Shown: positions 43,230 to 52,550, numbered from the stretch's first letter. The stretch is DNA of 64,000 nucleotides from Flexivirga meconopsidis (GCF_026162425.1 NZ_JAOBQJ010000004.1:248001-312000), one strand, 5' to 3'. Numbers and translations are program-made. Notes: generated by a model from the sequence alone, not told the origin.

Positions 43230-44258
43230 ATGGTCCGGCTTCCCTCACCGACGACCCCCGACCCGATGGACGCTCCCCCGCTGCGATGGGGCGTGCTCGC
43301 GCCGGGCGGGATCGCCTCGACGTTCGTTGCCGCGCTGCAGGCCGGCACCCGACAGCAGGTGGTCGCGTGCGGCTCGCGCAGTCTGAAGCGGGCTCGCGAA
43401 TTCGCCTCTCGTTTCGGGGGATTCACGGCATACGGCTCGTATGACGAGCTGGTCGCCGACCCCGAGGTCGACGTCGTCTACGTCGCCTCCCCGCACTCAG
43501 GGCACCATGACCTCGCCTTGTCCGCCCTTCGCGCGGGCAAGCCGGTGCTGGTCGAGAAGGCGTTCGCCCGCAACGCGGCCGAGGCACGTGAGGTGATCGA
43601 TGAGGCGCGATCGCGCAACCTGTTCTGCATGGAGGCGATGTGGTCGCGCTTCCTGCCGCGCTACGACGTGGTGCGGCAGGCGGTCGCCGAGGGCCTGATC
43701 GGCACGCTGCAGACGATCGTCGCCGACCACGGGCAGCTGCTCTACCCGAACGGTCCGCAGCGGCTCACCGATCCGGCGCTCGCCGGAGGTGCACTGCTCG
43801 ACCTCGGCATCTACCCGATCTCGCTCGCCGCGATGCTGATGCCGGGTGAGCTGTCGGTCACCGCCACCGGCGTGCTCACTCCAGAGGGTGTCGACGCGAG
43901 CGAGGTGGTCGCCCTGACCGGGGGCGGCGCGCTTGCGTCCTGCGTGTCGACGATGACCGGGCAGACCGCGAACACTGCTGTCATCGCCGGAGATTCGGCT
44001 CGCCTGGAGCTCGACGGGTGGTTCTACCAGCCCGGCCCGGTACGGCTGGTCGCCCACGGCGACGCGGTGCTCGACACCTACCAGCCGGACTCCACCGAGC
44101 ACGGGCTGCACTTCGAAGCGGCCGAGGTCGCGCGCCGGACCACCGCTGGCGAGACCGAGTCGCCGCTCATGCCCTGGGACGAGACGCTGCGGATCATGCA
44201 GCTCATGGACGAGGTGCGCGCCCAACTCGGCGTCCGCTTCCCGGGTGAGCCGTCATGA
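43230..44258 (+). CDS. Gfo/Idh/MocA family oxidoreductase
   Basis: 342 residues. Rossmann N-half (RWGVLAPGGIASTFVAALQAG... VYVASPHSGHHDLALSALRAGKPVLVEKAFARNAAEAREVI, with the conserved EKAF/EKP lysine) and the GFO_IDH_MocA C-terminal sheet (GGALLDLGIYPISLA). Closest in pattern to dihydrodiol/xylose-type dehydrogenases that use NADP. GAGG eight nt before ATG 43230 supports that start over ATG 43221. Its stop overlaps the DUF3054 gene by ATGA, so it heads a three-gene operon with alditol oxidase. Confidence 0.9.
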   Translation: MVRLPSPTTPDPMDAPPLRWGVLAPGGIASTFVAALQAGTRQQVVACGSRSLKRAREFASRFGGFTAYGSYDELVADPEVDVVYVASPHSGHHDLALSALRAGKPVLVEKAFARNAAEAREVIDEARSRNLFCMEAMWSRFLPRYDVVRQAVAEGLIGTLQTIVADHGQLLYPNGPQRLTDPALAGGALLDLGIYPISLAAMLMPGELSVTATGVLTPEGVDASEVVALTGGGALASCVSTMTGQTANTAVIAGDSARLELDGWFYQPGPVRLVAHGDAVLDTYQPDSTEHGLHFEAAEVARRTTAGETESPLMPWDETLRIMQLMDEVRAQLGVRFPGEPS

Positions 44259-44620
44259 GGCGAGCGCTGCCGGCCGCCGTGCTCGACATCGCGGTGATCC
44301 TGGTCTTCGCCGCGATCGGCCGAGCCTCGCACCACGAGTCCAACCCCGTGGTCGACGCGCTCGGCACGGCCTGGCCGTTCCTGGCCGGAGCGGCCCTGGG
44401 CTGGGCGGTCTCCGTCGTCGTATGGCGGGTGGCCCCGATCCTGGTGCGTCACTCCCTTCCGGTGTGGATCTGCGCGGTCGCGGGCGGCATGCTGCTCCGT
44501 CAGCTGACCGGCCGAGGTGTCGCGTTCTCGTTCGTCGTGGTCGCGACGATCTTCCTCGGGGTCTTCCTGCTCGGCTGGCGAGCGATTGCGTCGTTCTGGC
44601 AGCGAAAGGCGAAACCATGA
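44255..44620 (+). CDS. DUF3054 family membrane protein
   Basis: 121 residues, four hydrophobic helices (LPAAVLDIAVILVFAAIGRASH, WPFLAGAALGWAVSVVVW, LPVWICAVAGGMLLRQLTGRG, FSFVVVATIFLGVFLLGW). The DxxxVxxFAxxGRxSH start and the GxxLRxxTGxG block are the DUF3054 hallmark. Function unknown. Translationally coupled to both neighbours by ATGA overlaps. Confidence 0.9.
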   Translation: MRRALPAAVLDIAVILVFAAIGRASHHESNPVVDALGTAWPFLAGAALGWAVSVVVWRVAPILVRHSLPVWICAVAGGMLLRQLTGRGVAFSFVVVATIFLGVFLLGWRAIASFWQRKAKP

Positions 44621-45861
44621 GCAACTGGTCAGGGACGTACGAGTACCGCGCCGCCAAGAGACTGCAGCCGGCGTCGATCGACGAGCTACGGCAGGCGGTT
44701 GCCGACGCTCCCGCGGTGAAGGTCGCCGGCTCCGGCCACAGCTTCAACGGGGTCGCGGACAGCGAAAACGGCTGGCAGCTGGAACTTTCCGAGCTCATCG
44801 CATCCCCGGTGGTCTCCCCCGACCGCACGACGGTCGAGGTCAGCGGAGCCATGACCTACGGCGCACTCGTGCCGCACCTGGCCGACGCGGACCTCGCCTT
44901 GGCCAACCTGGCGTCGCTGCCGCACATCACGGTGGCAGGCAGCGTCGCGACCGGCACCCACGGCTCCGGTGCCCGTCAACCCGGACTCGCCGAGGCGGTC
45001 GACGCGATCGAACTGCTGACCGCCGACGGGCAGTTGCGCTGGTATGACCGCACCGACCCGGTCTTCCCTGCGCTCGTGGTCTCGCTCGGCGCGCTCGGCA
45101 TCGTGACGAGACTGCGACTGCGCGTCGAGCCGTCGTTCGAGATGCGCCAGGACGCCTTCACCGGGTTGTCGTGGGGCGATCTGACCGGACGCCTCGACGA
45201 GGTGCTCGAAGCTGCCTACAGCGTGAGCGTGTTCGGCCGATGGATCGGCGACGGGCCCGACCACCTCGTCCTAAAGTCACGGCTGCCCGCGGCCGTCGAC
45301 CGGCCGGATGTGCCCGGTGCGCAATGGACCTCGCAGACGTTGCACCCGCTGCAGGCGTCCGGCGCGACACCCGACGCGGTCACCGAGCAGGGCGGCCGGC
45401 CCGGAGTGTGGGCCGACCGGCTGCCGCACTTCCGCCTGGGCTTCACCCCGAGCGCGGGCGCGGAGATCCAGTCGGAGTTCTTCCTGCCACGCGCGGACGG
45501 CGCCGCCGCGATCGAGGCGCTGCTCGCCGTGGGCGACGCCGTCGCACCCGCGCTGCTGGTCGCCGAGATCCGCACCGTGGCAGCCGAATCCCAGTGGTTG
45601 AGTCCTGCCTTCGGCCGTGACTCGATCGCCTTCCACTTCACCTGGCGGCCGGACGCCGAGGCCGTCCACGAGGCGGTCGCGGTCGTCGAGCAAGCGCTCG
45701 CGCCATACGACCCGAGGCCGCACTGGGGCAAGGTCTTCGTGCGACCGGGCCGGCTCACGGGCACCTACCCGAAGCTGGACGACTTCGAGCGGGTGCGCCG
45801 CGAGTTCGACCCGGACGGGAAGTTCCTCAACGACTTCCTGCGCGAGCACGTCGTCGGCTAG
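44617..45861 (+). CDS. Alditol (xylitol) oxidase, covalent FAD
   Basis: 414 residues, close throughout to Streptomyces AldO as I remember it. It oxidises xylitol/sorbitol-type alditols at C1 with O2, making H2O2. VAGSGHSFNG (H41, the covalent FAD histidine), LANLASLPHITVAGSVATGTHGSG, LVVSLGALGIVT, EIRTVAAESQWLSPAFGRDSIAFHFTW and RPHWGKVF are the conserved blocks. No signal peptide. The ATG overlaps the DUF3054 stop. With the MocA-type dehydrogenase it suggests a sugar-alcohol route. Confidence 0.93.
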   Translation: MSNWSGTYEYRAAKRLQPASIDELRQAVADAPAVKVAGSGHSFNGVADSENGWQLELSELIASPVVSPDRTTVEVSGAMTYGALVPHLADADLALANLASLPHITVAGSVATGTHGSGARQPGLAEAVDAIELLTADGQLRWYDRTDPVFPALVVSLGALGIVTRLRLRVEPSFEMRQDAFTGLSWGDLTGRLDEVLEAAYSVSVFGRWIGDGPDHLVLKSRLPAAVDRPDVPGAQWTSQTLHPLQASGATPDAVTEQGGRPGVWADRLPHFRLGFTPSAGAEIQSEFFLPRADGAAAIEALLAVGDAVAPALLVAEIRTVAAESQWLSPAFGRDSIAFHFTWRPDAEAVHEAVAVVEQALAPYDPRPHWGKVFVRPGRLTGTYPKLDDFERVRREFDPDGKFLNDFLREHVVG

Positions 45862-45864
45862 GGG

Positions 45865-46368
45865 CTACTCCCCGCGCAGCACCGAGCGGGCGAACCGCGC
45901 CGCGCGCTCCTGCAGGCCGGCGACACGTTGCTGCACGAACCACTCGCGATCGGCGTCGTTGTCGCTGACGACCTCGGTCAGCGCTGGCTGCCGCCGGACG
46001 TTGGCCGAGCAGCCGAAGTCAGAGCAGATCATCGTGCCGATGGTGTTGCCACGCTTGCCGGCCGCGCCGGTGCGGCGGGCGACGTAGAGGCTCACGTCGT
46101 CCTCGACGACCACGTCCTGGCACCAGGCACAGACCGCCTTCCGGCGCGGCCCTTTCGGGGCCGCAGTTGTGAGGCGCAGGCCGACGACGTCGTCGCCGAG
46201 GTCGACAACCACGTAGGCGTCCCGCTCCCGTTTGGTGTCCCGCCAGCCGAGGAAGTCCAGGTCGTCCCAGGGCACGGCGGACAGGTCGGGCACGGCCGCT
46301 TCACGCGCCTCTCGCTTGGAGGCGTTGACGAAGGACGCGCGGATTTCGTTTTCGGTCAAGGGTTTCAA
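45865..46368 (-). CDS. FBP-domain (FusB-like treble-clef) protein
   Basis: 167 residues. The FBP domain, known from the C-terminus of fusidic-acid resistance protein FusB, binds EF-G through a four-cysteine zinc finger: CAWCQDVV and CSDFGCSANVRR are both present. N-terminal part MKPLTENEIRASFVNASKREAREAAVPD resembles other actinobacterial FBP proteins. A role in ribosome recycling is inferred only. Convergent with the alditol oxidase gene, 3 bp apart. Confidence 0.85.
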   Translation of the reverse strand: MKPLTENEIRASFVNASKREAREAAVPDLSAVPWDDLDFLGWRDTKRERDAYVVVDLGDDVVGLRLTTAAPKGPRRKAVCAWCQDVVVEDDVSLYVARRTGAAGKRGNTIGTMICSDFGCSANVRRQPALTEVVSDNDADREWFVQQRVAGLQERAARFARSVLRGE

Positions 46369-46501
46369 GGGTCACTGCTTTCGATCGAGTCTGAGAAGAA
46401 GGCGGCACTCAGCCGCAAAGGAGATGCGCGCACGGGGCGGCTGAGCAGGCCGACGTGGCCACCTCGCCCCCTGCGGTCCAGCCGCGCATCTGCTCGCTCC
46501 T

Positions 46502-47803
46502 TCAACCAACTCGATCGCGCGCCGCTCTCTTGGCGCACCTCAGGCCAGTATGCCGGGTCCACCCCACCGGACGCATCCCGGATTTGGCGAGCCACCAGAT
46601 GGCGGTGACCAGCAGGACCACTCCTGCGCCGATGAACGCCGTTGGTGCACCTACGGATTCAACCGATGACGCGAAGACGAACGTCGTGACCACCAGCGGG
46701 AGCATCTGGGCGAGCACGAGAATCGCCTGGTATCGGGCGAGTTGCCCCGGCGGCGTGGCTGCCAGATAGGCCGGCCAGAGATGGCCGGTGCACACAGCCA
46801 CGCCGACGCCGAGCAGCACCGCGCCGATGCCTGCGGCCCACGGGCTCGTGGCAAGTCCCAGGCCGGTCAGTCCCACTGCTTGGGCGAGCAGGCCGGCGGT
46901 GACCGCCAGCAGCTGACGCCGCCAGACGCCCCACCGCGCAATGACCGCGGTGACGGGCAGACCACCGACGATCCATCCGGCTTCGAGCAGGCCCGACACC
47001 GTTGCGCCCCAAGAGTTTTCAGGAGCCAGCAACGGTGTGCCGAGTGTCACCGCCGGAAGCACGACTGCGGCGATGACGGCGGTGGCCACCAGAGTGCGCC
47101 GCAGCGTTTGGTCGTCCCACACGTCCCGCATGGTTCGCCGGAGGGCGACACGCTCCGGGGTCGCCGAAGCAGCACGCAGCGGTGGGCGGATCATGACGAG
47201 CGCGGTGAGGACGATCGTGAAGCTCACCGCGTCGATGACTGCTGCGCCGGTCAGCCCGAGTGCGACCACCACAACCGCGCCGAGCGCCGGGCCGGCAAGA
47301 CGCGCCAATTGTGCGAACGTGCTGTTCACCGCCAACGCACGCGGCAGTCCCGCTCCGTCGACGAAGAGACGTGGCAGTACTCCGGTGACGGGCAGGTAGA
47401 AGGCATCGACCACCCCGGCCAGGACCGACACGGCCACCAGGAGGGCGGCCTGCACGCCGTCGAGCGAGGTCCAGACCGCCAGCGCCACGCACATCACCAG
47501 CATCGCCAGGTCGCCGGCCACCAGCACCCTCCGGATGCCGAGTCGGTCGGCGGTCAGCCCGCCAACCAGCAACAGCGCGATGCGCGGAGCGACGACCACG
47601 GTCGTGACCACTCCGGCGAGATTGGTGGACAATCCCGTTGCATACCAGACGATCCCGAACTCCAGGACGCCGGTGCCGAGCGTGCTGATCGCCGCCGCAC
47701 CCACCCAGATCAGGTATGGCGCAGGCAGCGGATCGCGCACCCGCGCAGCGCCGGTTGCAGCCCCCTCCTCCTCCGCCCTCGCGCGCCGGGTGCCGACCTT
47801 CAC
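46502..47803 (-). CDS. MFS exporter coupled to the MerR-clamp regulator
   Basis: 433 residues, 11-12 membrane helices. Pattern is that of the MFS_3/enterobactin-exporter-like group: WVGAAAISTLGTGVLEFGIVWYATGLS at the start, NSTFAQLARLAGPALGAVVVV in the middle. Cargo unknown, probably a drug or peptide. GTG 47803 overlaps the stop of the MerR gene (GTGA), so regulator and pump are made together. A basic C-terminal tail ends the protein. Confidence 0.88.
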   Translation of the reverse strand: MKVGTRRARAEEEGAATGAARVRDPLPAPYLIWVGAAAISTLGTGVLEFGIVWYATGLSTNLAGVVTTVVVAPRIALLLVGGLTADRLGIRRVLVAGDLAMLVMCVALAVWTSLDGVQAALLVAVSVLAGVVDAFYLPVTGVLPRLFVDGAGLPRALAVNSTFAQLARLAGPALGAVVVVALGLTGAAVIDAVSFTIVLTALVMIRPPLRAASATPERVALRRTMRDVWDDQTLRRTLVATAVIAAVVLPAVTLGTPLLAPENSWGATVSGLLEAGWIVGGLPVTAVIARWGVWRRQLLAVTAGLLAQAVGLTGLGLATSPWAAGIGAVLLGVGVAVCTGHLWPAYLAATPPGQLARYQAILVLAQMLPLVVTTFVFASSVESVGAPTAFIGAGVVLLVTAIWWLAKSGMRPVGWTRHTGLRCAKRAARDRVG

Positions 47804-48891
47804 GGCCGCTCCCGGCGGACCGGCATCACCACCGTGGTGAACGTGCCCTGATCGGCCGACCGCACCACGGCGGGACGTGAGGGGTCGTCGGCGAGTTCGA
47901 GCAGCACCTCCGGTCCGATGCTGGTGCGCACGGCCTGGGCGAGCAGGCCCGGGCGGAAGGCAGCGGTCAGCGCAGCGCCGGTGCACACCGCGGGCAGCCG
48001 CACGCCGTGCCGGTCGCCGTCGAGGCGCAGGTCCAGATGCTCGGCACCGGTGGTGAGCACGAGGACGTCGTCACCGCCTTCGCGGCCGGTGCGGTCGATT
48101 TCGTCGAGCAAGTGCTGCCGATCGACGGTGACCCGTGCCGCCGTCGCGGGCAGACCGGCGAGAATCGCCTGATAGGAAGGGTATTCGGCCTCGATGGTCG
48201 GCACGGCAAGGCGGACATCCGTCGATTCGAGGGCGGCCTCGTGGTCGGTCGCTCGCAGCCGCACACGGTCACGACGACTCGCCCACGACGACAGCTCCGG
48301 CAGCGACGCGGACGGCACGACCAGGGCGCGGTCCGGCCCGCTCACCTCGTGCAGCGGGAGACTCCGCACCGCCATCCAGTAGCGGTCGGTGGCGACCACC
48401 GTGAGCCCGTCGGCGGTGAGCTCGAGGAGCACACCCTGCAGCGCAGGAATGTCCGGCACGGCGGCCGCGGCCGGCGACACCTGCCGGATCGCGCTGGCCA
48501 GCTCCGGGCCCGGCATGGTCGCCGTCGTCGGCTCCCGGTCGGTCTCCCCCGCGGCGCGCAGCGATGCGATGACGTCGTCGGTCGTCTCCCGTGCGCGCCG
48601 AGCCCGTCCGGCGGTCTCCTCGGCATACGACCGCAGGACGGCGCGTGCCTGGTCCGGGTCCCCGTCGAGCACCAGCCGAATGTCCTGCAACGGCAAGCCG
48701 ATCGAGCGCAAGCGGCTGATGGCAATGCCGCGTCGCTCCTGCGCCGCCGTGTAATAGCGGTAGCCGGAGGCGTCGTCGACCTGGTCCGGCCGCAGCAGCC
48801 CGCAGTCGTCGTAGAACCGCAGCGCGCTCGGGGTCAGCCCGACCAGCCGCGCGAACGAGCTGATGGTCAGCAGGGGTTGTTGATCGTGCAC
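47800..48891 (-). CDS. MerR regulator fused to DNA polymerase sliding-clamp (DnaN) domains
   Basis: 363 residues. Residues 8-75 are a MerR winged helix (LTISSFARLVGLTPSALRFYDDCGLLRPDQVDDASGYRYY), then a helical dimer segment. From about residue 140 the sequence follows DnaN domain 2 (VLLELTADGLTVVATDRYWMAVRSLPL) and domain 3 (PTIEAEYPSYQAILAGLPATAARVTVDRQHLLDEIDR... VVMPVR). The clamp part would act as effector-binding domain; DnaN-binding drugs or peptides are candidate ligands. GTG 48891; coupled to an MFS exporter. Confidence 0.88.
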   Translation of the reverse strand: MHDQQPLLTISSFARLVGLTPSALRFYDDCGLLRPDQVDDASGYRYYTAAQERRGIAISRLRSIGLPLQDIRLVLDGDPDQARAVLRSYAEETAGRARRARETTDDVIASLRAAGETDREPTTATMPGPELASAIRQVSPAAAAVPDIPALQGVLLELTADGLTVVATDRYWMAVRSLPLHEVSGPDRALVVPSASLPELSSWASRRDRVRLRATDHEAALESTDVRLAVPTIEAEYPSYQAILAGLPATAARVTVDRQHLLDEIDRTGREGGDDVLVLTTGAEHLDLRLDGDRHGVRLPAVCTGAALTAAFRPGLLAQAVRTSIGPEVLLELADDPSRPAVVRSADQGTFTTVVMPVRRERP

Positions 48892-48897
48892 GACGTC

Positions 48898-48928
48898 AGC
48901 TTGCAGCTTCAGCCAAGTCGAAGGTCAA
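48898..48928 (-). promoter_or_regulatory. MerR-type promoter/operator
   Basis: On the minus strand TTGACC (48928-48923), a 19-nt spacer and CAAGCT (48903-48898), six nt before the GTG. The spacer holds an imperfect dyad CTTCGAC-TTG-GCTGAAG. A long 19-bp spacer with a central dyad is what MerR proteins twist on activation; it predicts autoregulation and a leaderless mRNA. Confidence 0.65.
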
Positions 48929-49027
48929 CCGGCGGCGAATGCGTGCTCCGTTGTTTGCCCCACCTTGACACGTGGACAGCTACGCTGACGACCGCCCAAC
49001 CCGGGGCATACGAAGGGAATCCCTGTC

Positions 49028-50623
49028 ATGAGAAAAGCCCGTCACGCCTCTCTCCTGCTTGCCTTCACCGGCGCGACCGTGGCCGTCGCCACCGCGACCG
49101 GCACCGGCGCGTTCGCCGCACCAGCTGCCGACTCAGGTCGGGTCCGGTCGACCACCGCCGTGCGTCTCGACGCTGCCCAGACCGACGGCGCGGTCGGCGC
49201 GGTGACCTCCAATCGTGGTCGGTATGGCCTGTCGGCGGACCAGAAGCTGACCAAGAAGTCGGCGCTGCTCGACAGCACGGGCACCACTCACGTGCGAGTG
49301 GCCCAGACCTACAAGGGCCTGCCGGTGATTGGTGGTGACACGGTGATCCACCGCACCAAGAGCGGGAAGGTGTCGCTCTCGCGCACCCTCGACAAGCCGC
49401 TCTCGCTCGATGTGAAAGCAGCGAAATCCGCTCCGGCGCAATCACGTTCGGCGAGCAAAGCGACTCTGGTGGTGGACGCGACTGCGAAGCCGCGTCTCGC
49501 CTGGCAGCAGACGGTCACCGGTGTGCAGACCGATGGGACGCCAAGCCGGAAGCTGGTCTACACCGATGCCAAGAGCGGCAAGCAGATCCGCTCCGAGGAG
49601 CGCATCATGACCGTTGGCGGGCAAGGCAATTCGTTGTATGGCGGGACGGTCCCGCTCCAGCTGACGCAGAGTGGTGCCAACTACCTGATGAAGGACCCGA
49701 CCCGCGGCAACACCTACACGATCGACGTCCGCAACGGCACGGACCTGGCCGTTGTGTGTCCGCTGATCGGCATCTTCTGTGCCTCGGGTCCGGTCTTCGC
49801 AGGTCCGGACACGAGTTTCGGCAATGGCAGCACGTCGAGTCGGGAGTCTGCGGGTGTGGACGCGCAGTTCGGCACGGACGAGACGTGGGATTACTACAAG
49901 ACCAACTTCGGCCGGAACGGCATCTTCAACACCGGCAAGGGTTCGTTCAACCGGGTGCACTACGGGCAGAACTATGTGAATGCGTTCTGGGACGGCACGA
50001 AGATGACGTATGGCGACGGGGACGGCGCCAACTACGGGCCGCTGACCTCCCTCGATGTGGCCGGCCACGAGATGAGTCACGGGGTGACGGAGAACTCGGC
50101 GAACCTGACCTACAGCGGGGAGTCCGGCGGGTTGAACGAGTCGACCAGTGACATCTTCGGCACGATGGTGGAGTTCTTCTCGGCCAATGCCAAGGACACC
50201 GGCGACTACCTGATCGGGGAGATGTTCGACAAGACCGGTCAGGGCCTGCGGCGAATGGACAACCCGGCCGCGGATGGCAAGAGCGTGGGTTGCTGGAGCT
50301 CGGGTGTCGGCAACCTCAACGTGCACTACTCCTCCGGTGTCGGTAACCACTTCTACTACCTGCTGGCCGAGGGGTCGGGTGCCAAGACGATCAACGGTGT
50401 CGCGCACAACTCCCCGACCTGTGACGGCAGCAGCGTCACCGGTATTGGCCGGGCCGACGCGCAGCAGATCTGGTACCGCGCGCTGACGGTCTACATGACC
50501 AGCAGCACCAACTACGCCGGTGCCCGCACCGCCACCCTCAACGCCGCCAAGGACCTGTATGGCGCGACCTCCGCGCAATACACCGCGGTCGGCAAGGCCT
50601 GGAGCGCCGTCAACGTCAAGTGA
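49028..50623 (+). CDS. Secreted M4 (thermolysin-like) metalloprotease
   Basis: 531 residues. Sec signal (ARHASLLLAFTGATVAVATATGTGAFA), FTP/PepSY propeptide (LDSTGTTHVRVAQTYKGLPVIGGDTVIHR... WQQTV), then the peptidase: HEMSH at about residue 347 with GLNESTSDIFG giving the third zinc ligand Glu, and the catalytic His region GVGNHFYYLLAEG. Complete, so expected to be secreted and self-processed. ATG preceded by GAAGGGAATCC. A strong hairpin terminator follows. Confidence 0.95.
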   Translation: MRKARHASLLLAFTGATVAVATATGTGAFAAPAADSGRVRSTTAVRLDAAQTDGAVGAVTSNRGRYGLSADQKLTKKSALLDSTGTTHVRVAQTYKGLPVIGGDTVIHRTKSGKVSLSRTLDKPLSLDVKAAKSAPAQSRSASKATLVVDATAKPRLAWQQTVTGVQTDGTPSRKLVYTDAKSGKQIRSEERIMTVGGQGNSLYGGTVPLQLTQSGANYLMKDPTRGNTYTIDVRNGTDLAVVCPLIGIFCASGPVFAGPDTSFGNGSTSSRESAGVDAQFGTDETWDYYKTNFGRNGIFNTGKGSFNRVHYGQNYVNAFWDGTKMTYGDGDGANYGPLTSLDVAGHEMSHGVTENSANLTYSGESGGLNESTSDIFGTMVEFFSANAKDTGDYLIGEMFDKTGQGLRRMDNPAADGKSVGCWSSGVGNLNVHYSSGVGNHFYYLLAEGSGAKTINGVAHNSPTCDGSSVTGIGRADAQQIWYRALTVYMTSSTNYAGARTATLNAAKDLYGATSAQYTAVGKAWSAVNVK

Positions 50624-50656
50624 CGTCGGGCGGTCACGCCTTCCACGCAGCAGAAA

Positions 50657-50697
50657 CGCCGGAGCCGGCAGACCACGGTGGTCCGCCGGCTCCGGCG
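50657..50697. terminator. Long bidirectional hairpin between the M4 protease and arc
   Basis: CGCCGGAGCCGGC (50657-50669) pairs with GCCGGCTCCGGCG (50685-50697); inside it GACCAC pairs with GTGGTC around one base. An A-run precedes the stem. Separates convergent genes. Confidence 0.8.
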
Positions 50698-50732
50698 CGA
50701 AACTGCCCGAACGACAGGCGATTACGGGCGGA

Positions 50733-52472
50733 TCACAGGTATTGCCCGGTGCCCTTGATCGAGTCGATCGACCGGCCCGGCTCGGCGCCGTCCTTGCCGT
50801 CGATGAGCGTGCGGATGTAGACGATCCGCTCGCCCTTCTTGCCGGAGATGCGCGCCCAGTCGTCGGGGTTGGTGGTGTTGGGCAGGTCTTCGTTCTCCTT
50901 GAACTCGTCCACGCACGACCGCAGCAGGTGCTCGACCCGGATGCCCTTCTGCCCGGTGGTCAGCTGCTCCTTGATCGCCATCTTCTTGGCCCGGTCGACG
51001 ATGTTCTGGATCATCGCCCCGGAGTTGAAGTCCTTGAAGTAGAGGACCTCCTTGTCACCGCTGGCGTAGGTGACCTCCAGGAACTTGTTCTCGTCGATCT
51101 CGGTGTACATCCGCTCGACCGTCGCCTGGATCATCGCGGCGACCGTGTCGTCGAGCGAGCCGTTGTTCTCCGCGACGTCGTCGGCGTGCAGCGGCAGGGT
51201 CGGCACGAGGTACTTGGAGAAGATGTCGCGCGCGCTCTCGGCGTCCGGGCGCTCGATCTTGATCTTCACGTCGAGCCGGCCGGGCCGCAGGATCGCCGGG
51301 TCGATCATGTCCTCACGGTTGGAGGCGCCGATCACGATGACGTTCTCCAGCCGCTCGACACCGTCGATCTCGGCCAGCAGCTGCGGCACGATCGTGGTCT
51401 CCACGTCGGAGGAGACGCCCGAGCCGCGAGTGCGGAAGAGCGACTCCATCTCGTCGAAGAACACCACCACCGGCGTGCCCTCGGACGACTTCTCCCGGGC
51501 CCGCTGGAAGATCAGCCGGATGTGCCGCTCGGTCTCCCCGACATACTTGTTGAGCAGCTCCGGGCCCTTGATGTTGAGGAAGTAGGCGGTCTCCCCGCGT
51601 CCGGTCTTCTCGGCAACCTTGCGCGCCAGGTTGGCGGCAACCGCCTTGGCGATCAACGTCTTTCCGCACCCGGGAGGCCCGTAGAGCAGCACACCCTTCG
51701 GCGGCCGCAACGCGTGCTCGCGGAACAGGTCGGCGTGCAGGTAGGGCAGCTCGACCGCGTCCCGGATCTGCTCGATCTGGCCGGCGAGACCACCGATGTC
51801 CTCGTAGTGGATGTTGGGCACCTCCTCCAGCACGAGGTCGGCGACCTCGGCCTTCGGGATGCGCTCGAAGACGAAACCACTGCGGGTGTCGAGCAACAAC
51901 GAGTCGCCGGCGCGGATGGTCTCGCCCTCCAGCGACGCGGCGAGCCGGCAGACCCGCTCCTCGTCGGCGTGCGCGACCACCAGCACCCGGTCGGTGCCGA
52001 GCAACTCCTTGGCCTGGACCAGCTCGCCGACCTGTTCGAAGCCGACTGCCGCGACGACGTTGAGCGCCTCGTTGAGCATGACCTCGCGGCCGGGCTGCAT
52101 CTCGTCGGCCTCGATCGAGGGGCTGACCGCGACCCGCATCTTGCGACCACTGGAGAGGATGTCGGCGGTCGCGTCGTCATACGTCTCGATGACGATCCCG
52201 TATGACGCAGGCGGCTGGGCGAGGCGGTCGACCTCACCCTTCAAGTTCACGATCTGTTCGCGCGCTTCCTTGAGCGTGCGCACGAGGCGTTCATTCTGGG
52301 CAGAGAGTGTGCCGACCGACGCCTGCAACTGGCGAACCTGGTCCTGCAGGTCGCGCGGCGTGCCGCGGCCCGGGCCGGAGCCACCGAGCCGGTCGCGCAG
52401 GCCCTGCACCTCACGCTGCAGGCTCTCGGCGCCTTCGTCGGGCGTGCCGGGCTGCTGTGGCTGGTCGTTCAC
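50733..52472 (-). CDS. arc: Proteasomal AAA+ ATPase ARC/Mpa
   Basis: 579 residues. Coiled coil (about 15-85) that captures Pup, OB-fold interdomain (about 90-220), and AAA domain with GPPGCGKT (265-272), [10 protein letters not shown] and the SRH segment [17 protein letters not shown]. The last residues GTGQYL give the penultimate tyrosine that opens the alpha ring. GTG start at 52472 with AGGAGG upstream. TAGGGT at 52531-52536 is the likely -10; a 20-bp palindrome lies in the leader. Close to trmI as in mycobacteria. Confidence 0.97.
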   Translation of the reverse strand: MNDQPQQPGTPDEGAESLQREVQGLRDRLGGSGPGRGTPRDLQDQVRQLQASVGTLSAQNERLVRTLKEAREQIVNLKGEVDRLAQPPASYGIVIETYDDATADILSSGRKMRVAVSPSIEADEMQPGREVMLNEALNVVAAVGFEQVGELVQAKELLGTDRVLVVAHADEERVCRLAASLEGETIRAGDSLLLDTRSGFVFERIPKAEVADLVLEEVPNIHYEDIGGLAGQIEQIRDAVELPYLHADLFREHALRPPKGVLLYGPPGCGKTLIAKAVAANLARKVAEKTGRGETAYFLNIKGPELLNKYVGETERHIRLIFQRAREKSSEGTPVVVFFDEMESLFRTRGSGVSSDVETTIVPQLLAEIDGVERLENVIVIGASNREDMIDPAILRPGRLDVKIKIERPDAESARDIFSKYLVPTLPLHADDVAENNGSLDDTVAAMIQATVERMYTEIDENKFLEVTYASGDKEVLYFKDFNSGAMIQNIVDRAKKMAIKEQLTTGQKGIRVEHLLRSCVDEFKENEDLPNTTNPDDWARISGKKGERIVYIRTLIDGKDGAEPGRSIDSIKGTGQYL

Positions 52473-52492
52473 GTCGGCCTCCTTCGCGCGGG

Positions 52493-52512
52493 AGCACCTT
52501 GCTCAAGGTGCT
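52493..52512. promoter_or_regulatory. Palindrome in the arc leader
   Basis: AGCACCTTG, CT, CAAGGTGCT: perfect 9-bp arms between the TAGGGT -10 and the arc start, just upstream of the Shine-Dalgarno. Could be an operator or a leader hairpin. Confidence 0.6.
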
Positions 52513-52550
52513 TGCGAGTGATGCCACCCGACCCTAACTCGGCAACCTGT

